Below, piece by piece: positions 55,555 to 64,000 of a DNA stretch of 64,000 bases (positions within the stretch are counted from its first letter, which is position 1; every line of letters starts with the position of its first letter). The stretch lies in the NCBI GenBank assembly GCA_965196985.1, contig CBDALO010000099.1:25323-89322 (forward strand), read 5' to 3'. The notes below the pieces were generated by a model. It made no database searches. It saw only the letters and a list, made by a program, of their open reading frames with translations, and was not told where the DNA came from. The stretch is from 2-12-FULL-35-23 sp965196985 (lineage in GTDB: Bacteria; Pseudomonadota; Gammaproteobacteria; UBA12402). The position numbers were made by a program, and so were the translations under genes.

Positions 55555-56989
55555 TCCAGCAAGCAAAGTAGTGATACTAACTTGGTAATCATCGTCCAAC
55601 GTTATTGACTCTATGGACTGGCGACTGGCAAGCCATTGCCGCATAATGCCCTGCGCACCTTGCTCAGCTCGATAAATTTTTCTATGGCGACGTATTAGAA
55701 ATAGCGAAGAAGCAATAAACAAAGTCGATGTCAAAGTAGCATAGCCCACTATCTGCAACACCTGAGCCTGATCAAGCTGGATCGCAGTTGGATCAACCTT
55801 CATTCGTACTCTGGCCTGCGTCTGTCCACCATAACCATCATCAGCGGTTATCGATATGTGATAATCCTTAATAAATTGAGGCGGGAAGCCTGATAGGACT
55901 TTGGTATTCTCATCATAGCTCACCCAATCTGGCTTACTGAGCGTGTAACTCAATCCATCACCATCAGGATCAACAAAATGACCAAAGACAGCATAACTTA
56001 GCTCCTCCAAAGGTCCCAAAGCTTCATCAGCATAAGGTGTATTAAGTATCGGCACACGATTTGGCACATGAACATCAAACCTGATCTGTGCCGATGCTCC
56101 TTGCACATCAGTCGCGACAAGTATAAACGTGTAGTTACCTTGGTCACCCGATTTTGGAACAAAGTTAAAACTATTAATACCTGCCAAATGCGTAGCCCAG
56201 ATTGGCAATGGCAAGCGATCAAACCCTGTATTATCGGTTTTAAAGGCTGCAAACAACAATACGTCTCCATCAGCATCTATGGCGATACCACTTGGCACAA
56301 CGAATGTTTTCAACTCACCAGCATACGCAGTGATGACGCCAAGGCTTTGACTGAAACGAGGCACTGAGTTTGGAATGTCGATTGAGATCAGTTGATATGC
56401 CTCTCCACCAAAACCGTCCACACCTTTGAGCTGAAGCGTTATCGGTTGATGACTGTTAACTAACGGGACACCAGCAAGCGTGCCGTTAGCCAGACTGACC
56501 CAGGCTGGTACGGGGTGCTCTGGATTCGTACGCACAAGCGAATAAGAAATAGAGTCACCATCAGCATCTATCATAAAATCAAACGGCAACTTAAATTCAA
56601 GCTCATGTCCGATAGGCAAGGCATCAACCTGCCATGGCTTCACGGCCATGGGTACTGGCTGTGTATTAACCTGGACACGAACAACGCTACTATTGGCAAT
56701 GGCACCATAGCCATCATTCGCCTGAAATAATATCTCATAGTGACCTGCATTAATTCTGGCAGACTTACCAGATAAGGTTCTAGTTATCGAGTTAAAACTT
56801 AAAAAATCCGGTAAAGATCCATCACCTGACACAAGCAAAACACTATAGTGCAAACTATCACCTTCAGGATCTGCAAAAGCATCACTTGGCAGCGTGTAAC
56901 TAAACTCATCTCCAGACTGAATAATTCCTGGATCAGCCAAACTAATTTGCGCAACCGGTGACAAGTTTTGAATGTTTAAAGCTATTAAC
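55555..56989 (-). pseudogene. Gene A, distal cadherin-like repeats and transmembrane segment
   Basis: About 470 codons. Starts NLSPVAQISLADPG, includes four or five He_PIG/cadherin units (DPEGDSLHYSVL, DADGDSISYSLV, DPDGDGLSYTLS) and ends with a transmembrane helix (LQIVGYATLTSTLFIASSLF) and RRHRKIYRAEQGAQGI. IS elements abut both ends. Confidence 0.7.
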
Positions 56990-58458
56990 CTGAAAACTAC
57001 CCAAAATTTAAATCAGCAAAATAATGCTGAAATATTATGTAAAAATGACTATGCTTTGTCTTTTTAACAAGACTAACGAGATGAGTATAAATGTTAAACT
57101 TCGCCGATTACGCTGCCCCTCTTTTTTCAAAATTAACTGGGAAAGTTGTTTTAAAAAAATCTATCGACGATTGTAGGAAAGCTATTAACTGAAGGTAGTT
57201 GTAAGTTGTTCAGTTCATCAAAAGATAACAATGAGTATAAAAAGATGATTCGTACACTTACCGGTGAAAATAAAAGCACCGATTTAGATCCAATAAAAAC
57301 AAATGATGTATTGCTAGAACAGAGCTGTGAAAAACTTTCACACGCCAGTAAAATTGATGTTCTTCATGATCCTTCTGATATTAGAAAGCCACATAGCAAG
57401 CAAACTGAAAATCTAGGTAAAGTAAGGAGTCTGGACGGGGATATTATCAATGGTTACAGCACGCATAACGCAGTTGCATTAGTACCTGGTGATAAGGCTG
57501 TGCATCTACTATCGCATGTAAGCTACAGCAATAAAGACCCTAAGTTTTTAAAAGCTGAGCATATTAAGAAAATAGAGGCTGGAAAGCCATTTGAGGGAGA
57601 TAAAGAGGCCAAGAGTCTTTATGAATCTGGTGATTACTTTAATAAAAAGCTGCTGTCTATTCGTGAAATAGAAAAAATAGGAATCTGCCTAAAATCAAAG
57701 AATGAAGATGCAACCATTACCCATATTCTAGATAGAGAGTTTGATGATAATGACTATCTCTCACTAATTGATACAAACCTAGATCAAGACTTTATTATTC
57801 GCTCAAAAATAACAAGAACAATAGAAGGTAGAGGTGATGATGGTAAAAAGCTTAAGCTGATTAACGCTGATTTTGATGCTCAAGGCGAAAAGCAATTCCA
57901 AAAGTTAACAGTTGGAAAGAATTGCGTACAAGACGGAAAAATAACTATTTATTTTGGAGAGTTTGAGAACATCAATGCAATTAAAATCCAAATTACAGGC
58001 AGAGATGGTAGGAGAATTTTTAAGAATGACATGCTGCTATTAACTAATAAAAAAGTAACGACTTTTGATGAGGCGTATGAGGTATACATAGCCTATCTAT
58101 CTCGTGCGAAAATTGAATATGTTTTTAAATTTCTCAAGGAAGGACTAGGCTGGGAAAATATGCAGATAAAAAATTTTAAAGGGATACAAAATCTACTGGC
58201 TGTATGTTTTTATGTGGCCTCATATTTGTATGAGATAGGTAAGGAAAAAGCTTATGACGATTACGCAATTATGCTAGCTAAATTAGGAGATGGTAAGGGC
58301 AAGGTGACACGACACTTTATTGCGAAGGGTATTAGAAAACTTCTAACGTATCACTTAGTAGAGCAATTTTTTAAAGAAAATAGTGTTTCTCAAGAAGAAC
58401 AAAAAGAATTATCGAATTCAGTTCAGGTAGGGAGATAACAATTTTGGGTAGTTCTCAG
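56990..58458 (+). mobile_element. 1469-bp IS4-like element, copy B
   Basis: Identical length and ends to copy A. The 7-bp duplication TATTAAC lies at 56983-56989 and 58459-58465. Removing it joins GEVLI to ALNIQNLSPV in gene A. Confidence 0.93.
57091..58438 (+). pseudogene. IS4-like transposase, frame changes at an A7 run (copy B)
   Basis: The main frame is 57206-58438, differing from copy A by one visible residue (FENI for FENF). The short upstream frame from ATG 57091 meets it at seven A (57153-57159). See copy A: both share the shift, so the element may depend on slippage. Confidence 0.75.
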
Positions 58459-58624
58459 TATTAACACCTCCCCAATACCACCAAAGGCATCTTTTCCTTT
58501 AACCAATAATCGAATTGTCTGATGTCTGTTGCTGCCTGGAGTTCCTGTCAACGTTGCACCATCAAAACCAAGCCATGATGGCACCAGATACTTGGAACTA
58601 GCACGAACCAAACTGTACGCTATA
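58459..58624 (-). pseudogene. Gene A fragment between the IS4-like and IS1634-like elements
   Basis: About 53 codons: IAYSLVRASSKYLVPSWLGF, GTPGSNRHQTIRLLVKG, DAFGGIGEVLI. One half of a cadherin-like unit. Open frame upstream (to 58668) is IS sequence. Confidence 0.65.
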
Positions 58625-60677
58625 CCCAAGTTTGGCCATTTCACCCTGAAAATCAAAAATTTCATCACTATTTTTAACTCAACCCATTGATTTTACTTGC
58701 CTAGAAACGTGAATTCTCGAATGTAGTGACACATAATGGCAATAAGGGGTTGCATGGGCTGGTGAAGTGATGAGAGTATTGAGTTATGTATATTCGAACC
58801 TCTACACAAAAGAGTCCTCGGACAGGTAAGTCTTACGCAACCTACCGACTTGTTGATACTCATCGCACTGCTGACGGCAAAGTACGTCAAAGACTGATTT
58901 TAAATCTTGGTGCGAATTTTTCAGTAAAGAAGGACAGTTGGAAATTGCTTGCTGACCGTATTGAGGAAATTTTAACGGGTCAAGGCACGTTAATTTCAAT
59001 ACCAGCACATCTCGAAAAACAGGCGCAAATGTATGTAAAACGCATTCGCTCTAGGTTTGCTGATGACAATGAGACAAGTATCGCTGTTAATTCAGTAAGC
59101 GCGGTAGAACCTGACTTTAAAACAGTGGATGTTAACTCCATTGAGAGCGCGGACATACGACACGTTGGAGCTGAGGCGTTGGGCTTACATGCTGCCAGGC
59201 AATTACAACTTGAGGAATTGTTCAGGGCTTTGGGCTTTAATCAAAAACAATGTCACCTGATGCTTGCTACCATCATTGGGCGGCTAGTTGCTCCAGGAAG
59301 TGATTTGAGTACGCACTATTATTTAAGCAATCAAAGTGCGCTAGATGAATTACTGGGTACTGATTTCTCAGAACTATCACTCAAGAAATTCTATAAGACT
59401 GCTGATGAGTTACTTAAACATAAACAAGTGATTGAAGATCAATTATTTGAACGTGAGAAAAATCTGTTTAGTTTAAATCAGGTGATCACTCTCTACGATA
59501 TAACCAATACCTACTTTGAAGGTCGCGCATTACAAAATGATCATGCACAGCATGGGCGATCAAAGGAGAAGCGGTCTGATTGTCCGCTTGTTTCTTTAGG
59601 TCTTGTGCTGGATGGATCAGGGTTCCCGCAACGGAGTGAATTCTTCAAAGGAAATGTTAGCGAGCCTAAAACATTACCCGAAATACTAACTGAGCTTCAT
59701 GCACAGCCAGAGGCAACAATTATCTTAGATGCTGGTTTTGCAACTGAAGAAAATATTTCATGGCTTACTGAAAAAGGTTTCCATTATATTGTAGTGAGCC
59801 GTAGAGCATTGCCTGTTGTCGATGAAAACATTGATAAAGTGCTAGTAAAAGAATCAGTAAATAATACGGTTACAGCGCAATTAATTAAAGATACTGAAGC
59901 AAATGAAGTCTTACTGTACTGCCATTCTCAGGCTAAGGAAGAAAAAAGCTTAAATATGATTAGTAAGGCTGAGACTCGTTTCGAAGAGGAATTAATTAAG
60001 TTAGCTAATGGACTCACTAAAAAAACTGGAATGAAAGCAATTGAGAAAGTAACCTTGCGTTTAGGTCGAATAAAGGAGCGCCATAAACGTGTTTCAGGTC
60101 GATACACTATCACGCTTGATTCAGAGGGTGATAAGGTTACGCAAATCAGTTGGAGTAAAGTTAACTCTGAGAATCTGGGTGCATATTGTTTGCGTAGTAA
60201 CAGAATGGATTTAGATGAAAAAACAATTTGGAGAATTTATACAACTCTAACTGACGTTGAATCGGCATTCAGATCATTAAAATCAGAGTTAGGCCTGCGT
60301 CCTATCTACCATCAAAAGCAAGAGCGAGTTGATGCCCATCTGTTTATTAGTATTCTTGCTTATCACTTACTACACACTATTCGCCATCAACTTAAATTGC
60401 AGAACATTGATAGTAGCTGGCAAACTATACGGCAGATTTTTAGCACTCAGGTTCGTATCACTACTACAATGCAGCTTGAAAATAATAAATTGCTTTCTAT
60501 TAGAAGAACCTCTAAGGCAACTCCAGAGCAAGTTGTGATCTATAAATCGTTAGGCATGAATTCAGAACCTGGGGACACTGAAAAAACAATTTGTTAAGTT
60601 GTAGTGACCCTAAACGTTTTTTTAAAACGTAAGTCATTGATTTGGATAGGTTTAATTGTAGAACGGACAAAGTTGGG
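58625..60677 (+). mobile_element. IS1634-family element
   Basis: 2053 bp. The ends CCCAAGTTTGGCCATTT and CCCAACTTTGTCCGTTC are inverted to each other. The flanks TATA at 58621-58624 and 60678-60681 form a short duplication consistent with the gene A frame (GDSIAYSLV). Confidence 0.85.
58786..60597 (+). CDS. IS1634-family transposase
   Basis: 603 aa, the long length usual for IS1634. It has an N-terminal RLVDTHRTADGKVRQRLIL region, ITLYDITNTYFEGRA (first Asp), TIILDAGFATEENISWL (second Asp) and LTDVESAFRSLKSELGLRPI, the Y/E-type motif with the final Glu. Intact and possibly active. Confidence 0.92.
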   Translation: MYIRTSTQKSPRTGKSYATYRLVDTHRTADGKVRQRLILNLGANFSVKKDSWKLLADRIEEILTGQGTLISIPAHLEKQAQMYVKRIRSRFADDNETSIAVNSVSAVEPDFKTVDVNSIESADIRHVGAEALGLHAARQLQLEELFRALGFNQKQCHLMLATIIGRLVAPGSDLSTHYYLSNQSALDELLGTDFSELSLKKFYKTADELLKHKQVIEDQLFEREKNLFSLNQVITLYDITNTYFEGRALQNDHAQHGRSKEKRSDCPLVSLGLVLDGSGFPQRSEFFKGNVSEPKTLPEILTELHAQPEATIILDAGFATEENISWLTEKGFHYIVVSRRALPVVDENIDKVLVKESVNNTVTAQLIKDTEANEVLLYCHSQAKEEKSLNMISKAETRFEEELIKLANGLTKKTGMKAIEKVTLRLGRIKERHKRVSGRYTITLDSEGDKVTQISWSKVNSENLGAYCLRSNRMDLDEKTIWRIYTTLTDVESAFRSLKSELGLRPIYHQKQERVDAHLFISILAYHLLHTIRHQLKLQNIDSSWQTIRQIFSTQVRITTTMQLENNKLLSIRRTSKATPEQVVIYKSLGMNSEPGDTEKTIC

Positions 60678-62396
60678 TATAGAATCACCATCCGCATCGG
60701 TCATTAACCCTGCTGGCAAACTCCAGGTAAATGACTGATAGATACCCGGCAACGAAACAAAGACCTCTTTCACCTTAGCAACTGGCTGGCTATTGACACG
60801 TAACACCACTGTCTGGTTAATAACACCACCATAACCATCTATTGCAGTGAATTTAATAGGGTAGACGCCCGCCTCGGGCAAGCCAGTTAGCTGTCTGGCT
60901 ACCGGACTAAAACTTAAACCCATTGGCAATGCATCGCCATCCGATAGCCTAGCAGTCCAAGTAACTGCATCACCATCAACGTCAATCGCAGCATCGCTTT
61001 GGATAGCATAAGCAACTTCTCGACCATCACCCAATTGAACTGTTTCCGGATCAGGCAACTCAACTTGCAGAACAGGCACAGTGTTTTTAATAGTGAGCGA
61101 CACTGGCAGTTCACCCACACCACCGAATGGATCTCGACCTTTAATAAGCAATTGAATAGCTTGGTGCTGATTATTATCCGGCGTGCCGGTTAACGTCGTT
61201 CCATTAAAACTTAACCAAGCTGGCACTAGGTAACGCGGATCCTCAGTGACTAATTCATAAGTGATCTGATCACCATCAGCATCAATGATCGCTGTTAATA
61301 GCATCGTTGCAGTAAATACCTTATGAATACCATCAGCCATTAATTTCCATAACACCAAATCGACTCGCGGCTCTGTATTAACGTGAATCAAAACAGCACT
61401 ACCATTAACAACACCACCATAGCCATCGTCTGCCTGGAAGATAACCGAATAACGACCTGCACTGCTCGTCGTCGATTTACCTGACAGAGTTCTGGTTATT
61501 GGATTAAAACGCAGGAATGATGGCAAAGTGCCATTACCAGCATTTAATAGTGCTCGATACTGTAAGCTGTCCCCTTCCGGATCGATAAAGGTATCAACAG
61601 GAAAGGTATAGCTTATATCATCGCCTACCTGAGTAATCTCTGGATCGGTCAAAGAAATCTGCTCAACAGGGGGAAAATTACTGATGACTAAAGACACTGG
61701 CAGTTCACCAACACCACCAAAAGCATCTTTGCCGCGTATTAACAGCGGTATCGGTCGATGGCTGTTACTAGTCGGCGTGCCTGTCAGGGCCGCACCATTA
61801 AAGCTCAGCCATGAGGGTACAAGGTAGCGTGGATCGTTATTTACTAACTCATAAGTCAACGCATCACCATCAGCATCGATCATTGCTGTTGCGGGCAAAG
61901 TCCAAACAAATGATTTGCGAATGCCAGGCAAAATAATCTGACTGTCAGTCATATTAACAACCGGCTGGCTGTTAACCCGCAAGGTGATTGTCTGATTTAC
62001 CGCACCACCATAGCCATCAGAAGCGATAAGCATAATTGGATAAACACCTGCTACCGGAATACCACTTAACGTCCAAGTAATCGAAGCAAACGACATACCA
62101 ACGGGCAAAGCACTACCATCGGCTAGCTGCGCCGCCCAGCTTATTGGATCACCATCTGGGTCAGCAACGGTATCGCTTGAAATAAGATATTGGAAACTTG
62201 TATCAACACCCAGCTGAACCGTGCCAGGATCCGGTAAACGAAACTGATAAGACGGTTCACGATTCGGCACAATCACATCAAACAATTGCCAGCCCACATC
62301 ACCACAGGCATTCGGATTATTACAATTATCAACAGCGGTGATATTCACTGTGTAACTGCCTTGATAACCCGAAATCATCGTCGCTGAAACGAGCCC
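60678..62396 (-). pseudogene. Gene A, proximal cadherin-like repeats
   Basis: About 570 codons. Starts SATMISGYQGSYTVNITAVD, then VPNREPSYQF and six or so He_PIG/cadherin-like units (SFASITWTLSGIPVAGVYP; DADGDALTYELV). Highly similar to the matching parts of B and C. Bounded by the IS256 and IS1634 elements. Confidence 0.75.
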
Positions 62397-63931
62397 GATA
62401 GAGCGTTATTTTGTCTGTAAAAACCAACTTCAGTACTTAGAAAAACCTTTAAAATTCTAAATGGCACTCTATTGTACCTGTCTCATCGCATAATATCTTA
62501 AATTAATTATGCTAATCAATCTAAAAAATTATTTATACCTCAAATTTTTCTCCTCTCAAAATAAATTATTAACTTTTAGGTAATAGCAATTATATCTCGT
62601 TAATAAGAACAAGAATGATCTATCCTAAAACCCTATGAAGCCTTATTATTCACTTCAACTTAAGTATCTAGGTGATCCGCTCCACTGGTCATCAATTTCC
62701 ACTAAAACAGCTGATACGAGCCTTAGGCACGATTCAGTATTAGGGAAAATTCCAACTGTATGCGTCCTTCTTTTTACCTCTCTGTTTACGCGCTCAGCTA
62801 TGTTACTGGTTCTTAATCTTTTTTGATGCGGCCTGTCAAAGTTCATCACTACTAAGCCCTCCGGTATATTCACTTCCAACCAAGAAGAAAGCTCTGGTGC
62901 TGTTTGCTGATATTTATCTACCGCCATAGCCAATAGTCTTTCCGACTCATGAATGTTTGAGGCATTAAATATAGCTGTAATCTCCTCAGCTACTGGTTCC
63001 TTCATTGAGCGCTTTGGTATGTGAGCCTGAGCATTTTGCTGCAAATGAAATTGGCAGCGTTGCCAAGGAACACTGGGGAACACAGCTCTTCTAGCGGCTT
63101 TTAGGCCAGCATGAGCGTCGCTAGTAATCAACTCAATACCATGTATACCTCGCTCAACCAACTGCTGAAGAAAATCACGCCAATGTACCTCAGCCTCTGA
63201 TAACGCAACAGAAACACCTAGCACTGTTCTCTTGCCGGTTGATTCATCAAAGCCATAGGCTATCAATACCGCACAGTCTTGTACTGTGCCGCTAGTGCGC
63301 CACCTTCTCATAACGTGCATCTAGCCAAAGATATTTTATCTTTCCTAACGGCTTATTTCGCCCATTTCTTTAAATCTTCATCCAACAATTTAGCGCAACG
63401 GCTTACCTCTGTGCTTGAAATATCTGTTCCACAGAGTTGCTTTAGCACCTTTTCAACTTTGCGCGTGGAAACCCCATGCACATACATTTCAGCGACAGCC
63501 AGCTTAAGTGCTCTATCAGAGCGTACACCTCGCTCTAAGACTGATGGATAGAAGGCTTCATTGGAGTCTCTAACCTGCGGTATCTGTAGCTCAGGCTGAC
63601 CTTGACCTGTGTTAATTAACCTTGGTTTAAAGCCGTTCGCATATCCGTTTCTATCGCCAGTTCGCTCATAAGGACTGGCATTTAAATGGCGCTCCCTTTC
63701 TATTAACATAGCCTCATTCATCAACCTGGAGACAAGCTTAGGTAAAGCTTCAAACCCCTCCATCGCTAAAACATGTAATGGCTTCTTCGATTAAGTTCTC
63801 ATTTTTATAGCAGCTCATTGTCATTCCTCTTTTTTGGTTAAGTTTACCTTAAAAGGAATTTCTAATCTGACTGAGTCGCCTGCTTATTTTCAGCAAGTCA
63901 ATGGAATTTACAGAAAGGATGGCGCACTAGC
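62397..63931 (-). mobile_element. IS256-family element
   Basis: 1535 bp, with imperfect terminal repeats (GATAGAGCG...TCTGTAAA and GCTAGTGCGCC...TCTGTAAA). The 8-bp target duplication ACGAGCCC lies at 62389-62396 and 63932-63939. Its right 78 bp recur at 951-1028. The 258 bp left of the transposase hold no gene. Confidence 0.9.
62655..63763 (-). pseudogene. IS256-family (mutator-type) transposase, two frameshifts
   Basis: The N-terminal frame (63353-63763) has ERHLNASPYERTGDRNGYANG, YPSVLERGVRSDRALKLAVA and MYVHGVSTRKVEKVL. A short middle frame would give KYLWLDARYEKV with the first catalytic Asp. The C-terminal frame (62655-63320) has ITSDAHAGLKAARRAVF (second Asp), WQRCQFHLQQNA, and NIAERVNREVKRRTHTVG with the final Glu. 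One shift lies near 63355-63360 and one near 63298. Inactive as read. Confidence 0.85.
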
Positions 63932-63939
63932 ACGAGCCC

Positions 63940-64000
63940 CGTATCCTGATTTATAACAAACCAAACCGGTGGCTTAGGCTTAGCAGATAAACCAAACTGA
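63940..64000 (-). pseudogene. Gene A, fragment at the window edge
   Basis: In frame with 62396 once the IS256 element and one duplication are removed: QFGLSAKPKPPVWFVINQDT then GLVSATMISGYQG. Matches QFALSSQPAPPPWLIVAKKT in B. Shows that gene A continues beyond the window. Confidence 0.7.

Larger units (their letters stand above)
51655..64000 (-). pseudogene. Giant propeller/cadherin-like surface protein A (first paralogue, 5' end outside)
   Basis: The visible part covers the cadherin-like repeats, the transmembrane helix and the helical cytosolic domain; the signal and propeller parts would lie beyond the window. Coding pieces are 63932-64000, 60678-62396, 58459-58624, 55555-56989, 53967-54121 and 51655-52558. 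Between them sit five different IS elements, four of them with target duplications that confirm continuity of one gene. One more frameshift lies near 52355. The stop at 51655 is 2 nt before gene B. With this many insertions it is certainly not expressed as a whole. Confidence 0.8.

Noticed and set aside
62397..62654. Hidden small gene left of the IS256 transposase
   Set aside because: AT-rich sequence within the IS, no frame with a start signal; it is treated as the IS non-coding end.
33252..64000. Regular repeats as a CRISPR or tandem DNA array
   Set aside because: The periodicity is at protein level (cadherin and propeller units of 45-110 residues) with diverged DNA, not short identical direct repeats with spacers.
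1..64000. tRNA, rRNA or riboswitch genes
   Set aside because: I read the gaps between genes on both strands and saw no rRNA-like stretch, tRNA-type arms with T-loop consensus, or known riboswitch core; a covariance-model scan was not possible here.

Overview
The window looks like a piece of chromosome from a gammaproteobacterium of the Legionellales/Coxiella type, and probably a host-associated one. This placement is an inference. It rests on a division and cell-wall cluster of gammaproteobacterial order, an E. coli-like RpoS beside surE, a complete mevalonate operon (known from Coxiella and Legionella but unusual in gammaproteobacteria), moderate AT richness, and heavy insertion-sequence and pseudogene load. 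I saw no rRNA, tRNA or CRISPR array.

Layout. 1-2.0 kb: debris made of an IS cut by the window edge, a 78-bp IS256-type end, a possible transposase accessory ORF and the 3' stump of a LysE-type exporter. 2.2-9.85 kb (minus strand): intact murC-murB-ddl-ftsQ-ftsA-ftsZ-anmK with overlapping genes. 10.25-17.85 kb (minus): HMG-CoA reductase, a fused HMG-CoA synthase/mevalonate kinase, a second GHMP kinase (probable phosphomevalonate kinase), diphosphomevalonate decarboxylase, idi, surE, then rpoS carrying an in-frame TAA. Together these make IPP/DMAPP from acetyl-CoA units and lead into the stationary-phase genes. 18.1-19.3 kb: an MFS transporter. 19.5-29.5 kb: a degraded accessory region with three broken genes of unknown function, an IS1387-bp element, an IS66-like transposase split by an IS91-family element, and an IS200-type element. 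29.6-31.4 kb: intact typA/bipA.

31.5-64.0 kb is the striking part. Three giant paralogous genes, here called A (>64000 to 51655), B (51652 to 42202) and C (42199 to 33252), lie in tandem on the minus strand, 2 nt apart, each about 2,650 codons when repaired. They share one architecture: long-n-region signal peptide, SBBP-type beta-propeller repeats, a chain of He_PIG/cadherin-like repeats, one transmembrane helix, and a C-terminal helical domain that I do not recognise. All three are broken. A carries five IS elements of five families, B one, C one, and homopolymer frameshifts and nonsense codons account for the rest. Target-site duplications let most junctions be rebuilt to the base.

Two readings compete for the frameshifts. 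They may be true decay or slippage (long G tracts of 8, 9 and 10 could be contingency tracts), or some may be homopolymer errors in the assembly. The housekeeping genes show no such frameshifts, which argues against a generally poor sequence.
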